64,000 nucleotides of DNA, from the NCBI RefSeq assembly GCF_000745855.1, contig NZ_KN050766.1, forward strand, positions 341,567 to 405,566, in the 5' to 3' direction. How positions within the stretch are numbered: position 1 is the stretch's first letter; each line of letters starts with the position of its first letter. The notes under the pieces were generated by a model, which did not search any database, was not told the DNA's origin, and saw only the letters and a program-made list of their open reading frames with translations. The position numbers and the translations under genes are program-made. This document shows positions 46,661 to 52,837 of this stretch, piece by piece. The stretch is from Xenophilus azovorans DSM 13620. Its GTDB lineage: Bacteria > Pseudomonadota > Gammaproteobacteria > Burkholderiales > Burkholderiaceae_C.

Positions 46661-47512
46661 CTACAGGAAGCCCCGCGCGATGCAGTACCGCGTCCAGCGC
46701 ACCGATTCATGGGCCGGCAGACGCGCCAGAATCACCGCCAGCGGCTTCTTGGGCAGCGGCTGGGGCCTGGGCCTGGGTTCGGGCTTCTTGACACCCAGGA
46801 TGCGCCGGAGGCCCGCCATCCAGCCGGCTTCGATGGGCTTCCAGTCCCACGGCGGCAGGACGCAGTGCGCGCCGTGCGGGTAGCTGGGTGAGAACACCTG
46901 CCGCGTGTCATAGGCCGCGTGCAGGCCCTTGCCCACATACTGCCACCGCTCCGCGACGATGGCCCCGGCCCCGTAGCCGACACGCGCCGTCGCCATGTGG
47001 AACTTGGGCAGGTAGGCCCATCGCTTGTTGAACACGCCCAGGACGTGGCCGAGGATCGGGATTTTGATGCGGTCGCCACGCATGCACCGGACCTGATACT
47101 CGATCAGGGCTTCGCGCACCTGCTTGTCGATCATGCCGGCGTCCTGCACGATCAGGTAGACGTCCCACCCCAGCTTACGCGCATGGATAAGCCAGTCCAG
47201 CACGTGCGCGCGGTCCTTGTCCTGAAAGCTGCGCGCGTTGAGCCAAGTGCCCAACTCATCGAGGATGAGCACCCCGTTACGGTCTTCATCGTAGCTGTCC
47301 GGGTTGCCGTGGCCGATGGCTTCGAGGTCCAGCGATGACGGCTTGTCCGGGATGCGAACGTAGTTGCTGCGACCGAACGGGTTCAGCACCTCGCATTTCA
47401 GATCGACGTTGCTGGCGACCCTGCGGCCCTCGAATAGGGCTTGCTGCGCGCGCCACACGGCGAATTTGGTCTTCCCGGTGCCCAACTTGCCCTCGACGCT
47501 GTAGACGGGCAT
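46661..47512 (-). CDS. zot: Zot-like phage assembly ATPase (pI)
   Basis: A 283-residue protein of the zonular occludens toxin family, which in filamentous phages is the inner-membrane assembly motor pI. The Walker A motif GKLGTGKT is at residues 8-15 and Walker B VLILDELG near residue 85. The C-terminal part has a Pro/Lys-rich stretch (KKPEPRPRPQPLPKKP), and no clear single membrane helix was noted by eye, which is unusual for Zot. The ATG at 47512 overlaps the upstream stop (ATGA). Confidence 0.93.
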   Translation of the reverse strand: MPVYSVEGKLGTGKTKFAVWRAQQALFEGRRVASNVDLKCEVLNPFGRSNYVRIPDKPSSLDLEAIGHGNPDSYDEDRNGVLILDELGTWLNARSFQDKDRAHVLDWLIHARKLGWDVYLIVQDAGMIDKQVREALIEYQVRCMRGDRIKIPILGHVLGVFNKRWAYLPKFHMATARVGYGAGAIVAERWQYVGKGLHAAYDTRQVFSPSYPHGAHCVLPPWDWKPIEAGWMAGLRRILGVKKPEPRPRPQPLPKKPLAVILARLPAHESVRWTRYCIARGFL

Positions 47513-47832
47513 CAGGCGCTCGCGGTGGCTTCGGTGATGCGCAGGTGCGCGCGATACGCGGCACACGCCAGCCAGCATAGGACGTAGCTCGCAAGGCAAT
47601 CGCCCGCGACAGGCGGGAATGCCAGCCCGAGCGCCTGACCGTAGCCGGTGGAGAACATCGCCGAGAGCATGGGCGACACGATGCTCTGAAACGCCAGCAT
47701 CAGCGTAGCAGCCGCAACCCCGAATGATGTGATCGTCGCGGCCAACGTGACGGCTTTGCGCGTGGCGTCCTTCGCCAGCCCGCCGAGCAGCGAGCCGAAC
47801 AGGCCCATGAACAGTTGCGCGAGTAACGGCAT
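47512..47832 (-). CDS. DUF2523-like phage minor coat/assembly membrane protein
   Basis: A 106-residue very hydrophobic protein with three likely membrane segments (AATITSFGVAAATLMLAF in the middle). It is the usual gene between the adsorption protein and Zot in inoviruses of Proteobacteria, the place of pVI in coliphage f1, which caps the end of the particle. It starts exactly at the upstream gene's final base and overlaps zot by four bases. Confidence 0.8.
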   Translation of the reverse strand: MPLLAQLFMGLFGSLLGGLAKDATRKAVTLAATITSFGVAAATLMLAFQSIVSPMLSAMFSTGYGQALGLAFPPVAGDCLASYVLCWLACAAYRAHLRITEATASA

Positions 47833-49205
47833 CAGCTACCTCCTCTCACCGTGCGCCCGACCATGCCGATACAGGCCCAGGCAGTGACCATGAGCCACAC
47901 AATGCTCATGATGTCGTGGATGACACTCTGCCACCGGCAGAAGTTGACCGAGAACTCGTAGCCGTCCATATCGAGCGGCGTGCAGCCTGACGGCAGCGAG
48001 AAGCCGAAGCCCCAGCCGCTGAACCAGCCCTTGGCCGTGTTCTCGGCATTGTTGAGTGCATCCTGCTGCGCTTGCTTTAACTCGTTCACGCCGTCTTCGA
48101 GTTGCTTGTTCTTCGGATCGCCGGGCGTGCCTTTCTCGTTGATCTTCACCGTGCACTCGGGCTGACCCGGCGCTCCGCATGCTTCCTGTTCTTCGCCCTC
48201 GCCGGGCTTGTTCGTGTTGCCGGTGCCGCTCGACGCGCCGCCAGCGCCGCCGCCGCGACCGCCCTGGGCGGCACCCGATGGTCCGCCCGCGTTACCGCCG
48301 TTGCCTGTTGACGGCGTACGCTCCCCAGGCGACTTGCCCACATCCTGATCCGGCACTTTGCCAGAAGGCGGATTGCCCGCCCTCGGCGTGCCATCGCTCC
48401 TCGGCACACTCACCGTATCAACCGGCTTCTGAGCAGTCCCGTAGCATCCAGCAACGCCGCCCACCTCACCTACATAGCCCGGACAATCAGGCTCGGGTGC
48501 CGCTGGGTTATTCGCATCTTCCGGCCCCAGCGTACAAGCCGCACCGTTACCCGTAGCTTTGTACGTGGTCGAATTCCTATACAGGCCCTGCGCATTCGGT
48601 GTCTGCGAAATGGACGCGTCCACAACGTCATAGCCGACCTCATAGCCGCACCCAGCCTCACACAACGTCTTGCCGAATGAATATTCAGGACCCCCGCCAA
48701 TCCAATTGAAATCGTTATCGTTGGGCGTCCGCGTCCACCCCGTGGTTGACGTTATCTCAATGGTCTTCCCAATGGTCGAATTGCATTGACTCGCCACGCA
48801 CTGCCCGCCCTGCTCTGCATAGCCGGCGTTGCACTGACAGCCGCCCGATACCGCCGTGCTGTTCGCCGGGCATACCGACGACGCGCGGCTGATGACCTTA
48901 TAGACGCTCGATCCACCAACCGTAGATATCCGACACGTCCCATAGTTGCCGCCACCAACAACACCGTCCCGCGTCGGATAGCCGCTCCACGTGCCTTGAG
49001 CGATATCCATCCACTCACTACAGGCGTCAACGTTCGTGGAGTGGTAGCCCGTGCGGGGCGACGTGAGCCCCAAAAACGTGTGCTGATCTACATAGTAGGC
49101 ATTCGTCAACGGAGGGATCAACGCATGCGCCGGCATCGCCCACACGAACAGCACCGCCGCGACGATGCGCAGCAGGGCGCGGATGTGCTGTTCGGTGGCC
49201 CGCAT
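47832..49205 (-). CDS. pIII-like adsorption protein (TspB-type)
   Basis: A 457-residue protein with signal peptide (LFVWAMPAHA). The N-terminal 230 residues are Cys-rich (CPANSTAVSGGCQCNAGYAE) and probably form the receptor-binding domains; then comes a long Gly/Ser/Pro-rich linker (about 270-345), a charged helix, and a C-terminal membrane anchor (IMSIVWLMVTAWACIGMVG). This is the pIII plan: binding domains, flexible linker, anchor. The family is also called TspB in Neisseria. It probably binds a pilus of the host. Confidence 0.85.
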   Translation of the reverse strand: MRATEQHIRALLRIVAAVLFVWAMPAHALIPPLTNAYYVDQHTFLGLTSPRTGYHSTNVDACSEWMDIAQGTWSGYPTRDGVVGGGNYGTCRISTVGGSSVYKVISRASSVCPANSTAVSGGCQCNAGYAEQGGQCVASQCNSTIGKTIEITSTTGWTRTPNDNDFNWIGGGPEYSFGKTLCEAGCGYEVGYDVVDASISQTPNAQGLYRNSTTYKATGNGAACTLGPEDANNPAAPEPDCPGYVGEVGGVAGCYGTAQKPVDTVSVPRSDGTPRAGNPPSGKVPDQDVGKSPGERTPSTGNGGNAGGPSGAAQGGRGGGAGGASSGTGNTNKPGEGEEQEACGAPGQPECTVKINEKGTPGDPKNKQLEDGVNELKQAQQDALNNAENTAKGWFSGWGFGFSLPSGCTPLDMDGYEFSVNFCRWQSVIHDIMSIVWLMVTAWACIGMVGRTVRGGS

Positions 49206-49207
49206 GC

Positions 49208-49447
49208 TTAGCTCGCGCGCGGAATCTTCTTGACGTACTTCACGCCCACCAAGAACACCACGGCGACGGCGGCGAGGCCGACCAGGGCGCCGCCGTAGGC
49301 TTCCACCTTCGTCGTGATGGTGTCCACCGCCGCATCGAAAGGATCGGTGGCCTGGGCGCGCGCCGCCAGGGCCAACGGCAGGGTCATCACAGCCGTGGTC
49401 ACCTGCGGGCCATACTTGCGCACAACGGCGCGGGTCTTCTCGATCAT
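49208..49447 (-). CDS. Major coat protein (pVIII-like)
   Basis: A 79-residue protein with signal peptide ending ALAARAQA, leaving a mature chain of about 46 residues. That chain has an acidic start (TDPFDAAVDTITTKVEAYGG), a hydrophobic middle (ALVGLAAVAVVFLVGV) and a basic end (KYVKKIPRAS), the classic pVIII plan: acidic outside, membrane helix, basic residues facing the DNA. AGGAGAAG gives a strong ribosome site before the ATG at 49447. Confidence 0.9.
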   Translation of the reverse strand: MIEKTRAVVRKYGPQVTTAVMTLPLALAARAQATDPFDAAVDTITTKVEAYGGALVGLAAVAVVFLVGVKYVKKIPRAS

Positions 49448-49461
49448 CTTCACTTCTCCTA

Positions 49462-49479
49462 CCGGGTGAACCGACCCGG
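49462..49479. repeat. Hairpin CCGGGT-N6-ACCCGG upstream of the major coat gene
   Basis: Six-base perfect arms lie 15 bases upstream of the major coat ATG, in the 55-base gap before it. In inoviruses a terminator or processing site near the major coat gene sets its high expression. Here it could mark an mRNA 5' end or a partial terminator. Function is inferred from position. Confidence 0.4.
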
Positions 49480-49502
49480 CCACGGTGCGGCGATATGCCG
49501 AC

Positions 49503-49619
49503 TCAGAGGACGTTGCCGATGGCACGCACCCACGCTGCAGCCTTGCCAGCCGCAAAGCCCGTGACATACATGCCGGCAGCAGCGCCGATTAACTTGAGAA
49601 TCACAGCAACGTCGAACAT
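49503..49619 (-). CDS. Small phage coat protein (pVII/pIX-like), 38 residues
   Basis: A short hydrophobic protein with one membrane helix (VAVILKLIGAAAGMYVTGFA) and a basic end. Its size and place, upstream of the major coat gene, match the small cap proteins pVII or pIX of filamentous phages. The ATG overlaps the preceding stop as TGATG. An unusual point is the lack of signal peptide, which is normal for pVII/pIX. Confidence 0.65.
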   Translation of the reverse strand: MFDVAVILKLIGAAAGMYVTGFAAGKAAAWVRAIGNVL

Positions 49620-49726
49620 CACACCATCCTGTTGCCTTGGCCGTAACCGACGCAGAAGACGATGAAAAGCACCGTCCAGTAGATGGCTTGCACCACGTCT
49701 GCCGCGTTGCTCCAATCCATGCTCAT
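49619..49726 (-). CDS. Small phage membrane protein, 35 residues
   Basis: A 35-residue ORF from the ATG at 49726. It has one hydrophobic segment (VVQAIYWTVLFIVFCVGYG) and begins MSMDWS. The start overlaps the stop of the upstream 49-residue gene (ATGA) and its stop overlaps the next start (TGATG). This coupled pair of tiny membrane proteins is what is expected for pVII and pIX of the phage tip. Confidence 0.6.
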   Translation of the reverse strand: MSMDWSNAADVVQAIYWTVLFIVFCVGYGQGNRMV

Positions 49727-49872
49727 CGCGGCCTCCATTCGTGCGGAGGCCACTTCGCAGCCTCCAAGTTCCGGTCATGCCACCACTGCGCTGACGCAAC
49801 GGGGGGCGTTTGCGAGCAACCCCACAGCGCCGCGATGAAGAACGCGAATGCCCACCAGCCCTGACCGCTCAT
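49723..49872 (-). CDS. Small phage membrane protein, 49 residues
   Basis: A 49-residue ORF starting at the ATG at 49872 with a very strong ribosome site (GGAAGGAGGG) upstream. It opens with a hydrophobic helix (WWAFAFFIAALWGC), which could be a lipoprotein-like or membrane anchor, and ends with Trp-rich polar residues. It overlaps the next small gene by ATGA. Function unknown; it begins the morphogenesis block after Rep. Confidence 0.55.
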   Translation of the reverse strand: MSGQGWWAFAFFIAALWGCSQTPPVASAQWWHDRNLEAAKWPPHEWRPR

Positions 49873-49939
49873 GCCCTGCCCTCCTTCCACGCGCAGCACC
49901 CGCTACGCGTGCGCAGCGCGCGCGCGTCGGGCCAGTCGA

Positions 49940-50839
49940 TCAGTGAAGGACGCGTGCGCATGCATCGCCCTCCCCTACACCCGGGAGCCACGAAAAAGGC
50001 CCCGATGCGTCAACACGTCGCGGGCATTCACGGACTCGAATAAAGCAGCTGTAACCGCCACCCGTTGGCGCCCACTCAGACCGGAGAAGCTCCCCGGTGT
50101 CAGCATTGAGATAGCCGCCTCCCTGCGCAGGCTTGAAGGCGTCTCCCACCGCAGCATTGCCCTGCACATACGCAGGCCACAGACACCAGCGCCGAATAGC
50201 AGCGCCCACAGCATCAAGCCCGCCGCAACCGTGTATGCGTGCTCCACGGGGGAACCCTCCTACGTTCTTCGTCTGGACCTTCGAGGCGTACTTCATGAGA
50301 TAGGCGACGGGCGCCGTCGCCTTGAGCGTGTTCGTGCTGCCGTGGGGCCACCAGCCTTTGCGGTCGGCATGGGGCATGCGCACGCCAGCGGGGAGGAAGA
50401 ACACGGCGTGGTAGTGGATGACGCCGCGCTGCTGCAACTCGGCCACCCACACGTAGCGCAGCTTCTGGCCGGGGCACCGATCCTTGAACCACAGCCGCAC
50501 CTTGCGGATGTAGTCGCTGACGTGGCGCGGTTGCCAGTCGTCGTTATTGCCCCGGTAGGTGAGGGTCACCATGACGTTGTTTTCGCCGGTGCCCTCGCTG
50601 AGATTCAGGTGGCACTTGCTCGCAACGCCGACCGCCTTGCGCAGACGGGTAACGCGCGCTGCCGCGCGGTCGATAGTGATGCACCCTTCCGCCCACTGCA
50701 TCGCGGTCGGAAGGGCCGCAAGACCACTTGTTGATACTGAGACAAGCCCGCGCGCTGCGCGCGCCTCGTGCGACTCCCAGGCCGCGAGGAAACGGGCCTG
50801 CGATGAGGCCCGAAGGGTGGCGACGGCGGCGACGTTCAT
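49940..50839 (-). CDS. Rolling-circle replication initiation protein (Rep/pII-like)
   Basis: A 299-residue protein with the two motifs of HUH-type initiators: a metal-binding histidine pair in GVIHYHAVFFLP (near residue 150) and a Tyr motif YLMKYASK (near 190), where YxxKY supplies the nicking Tyr. It would cut one strand of the phage replicative form to start rolling-circle synthesis. The ATG overlaps the stop of the 58-residue gene (ATGA), so its production is coupled to the chain of small genes upstream. Confidence 0.85.
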   Translation of the reverse strand: MNVAAVATLRASSQARFLAAWESHEARAARGLVSVSTSGLAALPTAMQWAEGCITIDRAAARVTRLRKAVGVASKCHLNLSEGTGENNVMVTLTYRGNNDDWQPRHVSDYIRKVRLWFKDRCPGQKLRYVWVAELQQRGVIHYHAVFFLPAGVRMPHADRKGWWPHGSTNTLKATAPVAYLMKYASKVQTKNVGGFPRGARIHGCGGLDAVGAAIRRWCLWPAYVQGNAAVGDAFKPAQGGGYLNADTGELLRSEWAPTGGGYSCFIRVRECPRRVDASGPFSWLPGVGEGDACARVLH

Positions 50840-51012
50840 GCCTTGCGCTCCGCTTCAACAGCCGCCGCCGTCACCGACACCAGCAGCAGCACAACCGCCG
50901 CGAGGACGGGGCCGACGAACATCCACCAACGCCACTCACTGAGCGCGCCCAGCGCCAGGAAGGACGCGAACCACGCGAACAGCAGCGCGATCCACTTTGT
51001 CAGGCGGATCAC
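50836..51012 (-). CDS. Small phage membrane protein, 58 residues
   Basis: A GTG-started ORF whose start overlaps the upstream stop (GTGA). It encodes two hydrophobic stretches (WIALLFAWFASFLALGAL and FVGPVLAAVVLLLVSV) divided by a Trp/Arg loop and ends with a charged tail (AVEAERKA). It directly precedes Rep with an ATGA overlap. No family was recognised. Confidence 0.55.
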   Translation of the reverse strand: MIRLTKWIALLFAWFASFLALGALSEWRWWMFVGPVLAAVVLLLVSVTAAAVEAERKA

Positions 51013-51080
51013 AGCGGCCACCCCAACCACGACGCAAACGCAATCGCCGTGCAGAACAGCCACAGCAGCACGCCAATCAC
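51009..51080 (-). CDS. Possible 23-residue hydrophobic phage peptide
   Basis: GTG start overlapping the upstream stop and a TGA overlapping the next start, both as GTGA. The peptide is nearly all hydrophobic (GVLLWLFCTAIAFASWLGW) and would be one membrane helix. It shares the ending W-x-L with the previous ORF, and the surrounding DNA looks like a repeat of that unit. Too short to be sure it is translated. Confidence 0.3.
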   Translation of the reverse strand: MIGVLLWLFCTAIAFASWLGWPL

Positions 51081-51166
51081 AGCGACCACTCCAACCACAG
51101 CACAGCCGCAGTCACGCCGACGATGAACAGCAGCAGCAAGACGCCGAACACAGCATCGCCCTTCAC
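51077..51166 (-). CDS. Possible 29-residue hydrophobic phage peptide
   Basis: GTG start overlapping the 50-residue gene's stop (GTGA). It has one membrane helix (VFGVLLLLFIVGVTAAVLWL) and ends LEWSL. Its end resembles those of its two neighbours (LELPL upstream, LGWPL downstream), suggesting tandem duplication of a short module. Translation is inferred only from the ordered overlaps. Confidence 0.35.
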   Translation of the reverse strand: MKGDAVFGVLLLLFIVGVTAAVLWLEWSL

Positions 51167-51315
51167 AGCGGCAACTCCAACTGGCGTTCCAGCCAGAACG
51201 AGCGGCGGAAGATGATGGCGCGGTAGGGCACCACGCGCGGGCCGGTGCGCTTGTCGGCGCCCTGCCCTGCTCGATCCGGCCACACACGGAACACGGGCGC
51301 GACAGTCACAGTCAC
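51163..51315 (-). CDS. Small phage protein, 50 residues
   Basis: The GTG at 51315 overlaps the upstream stop (GTGA), and a GTG two codons later has GGAGG at better spacing. The product is polar and basic (VWPDRAGQGADKRTGPRVVP, then RRSFWLERQLELPL), without a membrane segment. Not recognised. Part of the chain of coupled small genes between the ssDNA-binding protein and Rep. Confidence 0.45.
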   Translation of the reverse strand: MTVTVAPVFRVWPDRAGQGADKRTGPRVVPYRAIIFRRSFWLERQLELPL

Positions 51316-51569
51316 GCCTCCGGCAAAACTCGCGTGCAACGAGAGCACCTGGAATCGTCGAACAGATACGGCACAGAGCGGAAGCACTGATAGCAGCAAT
51401 AGAGCGAGACATTCATGGCGGCGCGAATCCGCTCGGCTTCACGATTAGCTGCGGCGGCAAGGGCCTCCGCCGCCAAAAGCCGATCCTTGGATGTGAGGGC
51501 ACAAGTCAATGCGGTCATGGCGTCGTCAATGCTCATGACGCGGCCTGGCGTGTGCTGCGCGGCGGTCAC
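51312..51569 (-). CDS. Small phage protein with two CxxC pairs, 85 residues
   Basis: From the GTG at 51569 (GTGA overlap) the product has 85 residues; an ATG at 51536 gives 74. A long Ala-rich helix (ALTSKDRLLAAEALAAAANREAERI) is followed by a likely zinc ribbon with Cys pairs in CCYQC and RCSRC, spaced about 15 residues apart. It could bind DNA or protein. Not assigned to a family. Confidence 0.5.
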   Translation of the reverse strand: MTAAQHTPGRVMSIDDAMTALTCALTSKDRLLAAEALAAAANREAERIRAAMNVSLYCCYQCFRSVPYLFDDSRCSRCTRVLPEA

Positions 51570-51715
51570 AGCCAGGCCTCCGGCTGGTTCGCGCGTGCGC
51601 TCGCACCTTCGAGCGTCCGGCAGACATGCAGCGGCTGCGCGCGGCACAGACGGAACCACGCGGGCGGATGACCCGCCACACGCGGCAGCAGGCAAAGGAA
51701 CGTGCCGCGCCTCAC
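51566..51715 (-). CDS. Small phage protein, 49 residues
   Basis: GTG start overlapping the previous stop (GTGA) and a TGA overlapping the next GTG. The sequence is basic and Cys-containing (GTFLCLLPRVAGHPPAWFRL, then HVCRTLEG). Not recognised. It is supported mainly by the unbroken pattern of four-base overlaps on both sides. Confidence 0.4.
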   Translation of the reverse strand: MRRGTFLCLLPRVAGHPPAWFRLCRAQPLHVCRTLEGASARANQPEAWL

Positions 51716-51903
51716 AGCGACTCTCCCGACACCGGCATACCCTTCGACGTGTAGGTCAGATCGATGACGATCTGCCCCGCGTCGGCCTCGGCGTTGATGG
51801 TCAGGCCATCGACGCCGATCTCATCGGCATCGCGCAACAGCCCGGCGATGGCGCCCTCCAAGAGCGCCAGCTTCGCCGCCCGCCTCGCTTCAAGCGACAG
51901 CAT
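51712..51903 (-). CDS. Small phage protein, 63 residues
   Basis: An ATG-started ORF 11 bases after the ssDNA-binding gene, with AAGGGG upstream. It has an N-terminal helix (ARRAAKLALLEGAIAGLLRD) followed by strands (GLTINAEADAGQIVIDLTYT), a compact soluble fold. Not recognised. It begins the chain of overlapping small genes that leads to Rep. Confidence 0.55.
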   Translation of the reverse strand: MLSLEARRAAKLALLEGAIAGLLRDADEIGVDGLTINAEADAGQIVIDLTYTSKGMPVSGESL

Positions 51904-51914
51904 GGGATGGCCCC

Positions 51915-52226
51915 TTACGCAGCAGACTTCGCAGGCGCTCGGAGCGGCACCAGACGCGGAGCCACCGCAACGTTTCCGCGCGAGTCCACGTAGATGCTGG
52001 AAGGGGCCAACTGGTATTCGCCCTCGGGGTAGAACACGGCCGCGCCGTCGCTCTTATCCTTGGGCAGGATGATTTCGACCTTCGTCGGGTGCGGGTCGGG
52101 CTTGCCGTCACGGTCGGTCAGCCAGAACCACGCGGTCTGGAACGCCATGTGGTAGGGCTTGCCGTTGACTTTGGACGTGCCGCTTTGCTCGCGGACGGCG
52201 GTGCTGGTGATGCTGACTCGGATCAT
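51915..52226 (-). CDS. Phage single-stranded DNA-binding protein (pV-like)
   Basis: A 103-residue protein of the right size for the filamentous-phage helix-destabilising protein. Mostly beta strands with aromatic residues (YHMAFQTAWFWLTDRDGKP), which in pV stack on DNA bases. It coats phage single strands before packaging and limits Rep. The ATG at 52226 has AGGAGCC upstream. It is the first gene of the leftward phage operon, facing the divergent regulator. Confidence 0.8.
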   Translation of the reverse strand: MIRVSITSTAVREQSGTSKVNGKPYHMAFQTAWFWLTDRDGKPDPHPTKVEIILPKDKSDGAAVFYPEGEYQLAPSSIYVDSRGNVAVAPRLVPLRAPAKSAA

Positions 52227-52242
52227 GGTGGCTCCTATGAAT

Positions 52243-52259
52243 GCAAACACCTTGTTTGC
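52243..52259. promoter_or_regulatory. Phage operator O1, perfect palindrome GCAAACA-N3-TGTTTGC
   Basis: Seven-base perfect arms lie 17 bases upstream of the ssDNA-binding gene, in the divergent promoter region. The half-site TGTTTGC recurs in the second palindrome 27 bases away, so both are probably bound by one phage repressor, likely the divergent gene at 52334. Confidence 0.6.
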
Positions 52260-52285
52260 GGAGCGCACCATATGATGCATTCAGT

Positions 52286-52307
52286 GTGTTTGCAATTGTG
52301 CAAACAC
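52286..52307. promoter_or_regulatory. Phage operator O2, perfect palindrome GTGTTTGCA-N4-TGCAAACAC
   Basis: Nine-base perfect arms flank ATTG, 27 bases before the regulator start at 52334. It shares the half-site of O1, in inverted order. The spacing of the two centres is about 45 bases. Two such sites between divergent promoters fit a lysogeny-type switch. Confidence 0.65.
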
Positions 52308-52333
52308 TATGTGTGCAAGGAGTCTAATCGAAC

Positions 52334-52837
52334 ATGGCTATCAAAAGCACGATGGACCTGCTAGACCGCGCGCTGTCAAAGCAGCCTGCGCCCTACTGGC
52401 ACGAGCGGTTGAACCTGAGCCGGAATGCCCTCCACACCGCTCGCATGCGCGGCCACATCAGCCCGGCCATCGCGGGCGCCCTGGCCGAGGAAATGGGCGA
52501 AGACCCACAGCCGTGGATCGTCCTGGCGGCGCTCGAATCGGAGCGGGAGAGCGCGTGCAAGACGCGCATGGTGCGGCGCTTCATCGGGCGCGCGGCAGCG
52601 GCCTGTGTGGTCGGCGCCGTGGGGGCGGTGAGCCTGATTGCCCCCTCCCCTGCTGCTGCCGGGTTTGCCCCTATTGACCCCGGACAGCCTGTGTATTATG
52701 TCAAATCAAAGATTGGTCAAAACCTGACGCGATCCTCGGCCCGGCTCCCGGGGCCGCTCCCTCGCCCTGCCGCTCAGCTCACACCGAGTGCCGCGCCAAC
52801 GACAGACGGATCTTCTCGATGGCCCGCGACGGGCTGA
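52334..52837 (+). CDS. Phage regulator whose 3' end crosses the right junction
   Basis: In the integrated state the ORF has 167 residues. The N-terminal 60 residues look like a helix-turn-helix domain (PYWHERLNLSRNALHTARMRG, split at 20: HERLNLSRNALHTARMRG), followed by a helix and a hydrophobic segment (AAACVVGAVGAVSLIAPS). Codon 120 begins at 52691 inside the 17-base repeat, so the last 43 residues are host-derived and overlap the end of sdhB on the other strand. In the circular phage the same frame would instead run into 45841-45930 and end after 152 residues. Confidence 0.65.
   Translation: MAIKSTMDLLDRALSKQPAPYWHERLNLSRNALHTARMRGHISPAIAGALAEEMGEDPQPWIVLAALESERESACKTRMVRRFIGRAAAACVVGAVGAVSLIAPSPAAAGFAPIDPGQPVYYVKSKIGQNLTRSSARLPGPLPRPAAQLTPSAAPTTDGSSRWPATG
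52690..52706 (+). other. Right prophage junction (attR), 17-base direct repeat
   Basis: The sequence TGTGTATTATGTCAAAT is identical to 45831-45847. It holds the central region and the XerD-like arm; the left neighbour CGGACAGCC is phage DNA and is unlike a XerC arm. Recombination of host and phage sites in the centre would leave the phage arm here and the host arm at the left junction. Confidence 0.75.

Larger units (their letters stand above)
45831..52706 (-). mobile_element. Filamentous (inovirus-type) prophage, 6.86 kb unit
   Basis: The element is bounded by exact 17-base direct repeats that form the centre and XerD arm of a dif-like site; the repeat unit is 6,859 bases, typical of filamentous phages. 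It has the inovirus gene order on the minus strand: ssDNA-binding protein, small ORFs, Rep, small coat genes, major coat, pIII-like adsorption protein, DUF2523 protein, Zot. On the plus strand it has two regulator-like genes flanking the junction. It carries no integrase or transposase, so host XerC/XerD recombination is expected. No lysis genes are present, as expected for phages that are secreted. Confidence 0.9.

Noticed and set aside
46242-46883. Plus-strand frame overlapping the start of the phage noncoding region and zot
   Set aside because: It lies largely opposite zot, has no recognisable domain and no ribosome site.
45831-52706. A tyrosine or serine integrase gene or tRNA target for the prophage
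   Set aside because: No frame in the element resembles an integrase and no tRNA was found at either end; the dif-like repeat explains integration better.
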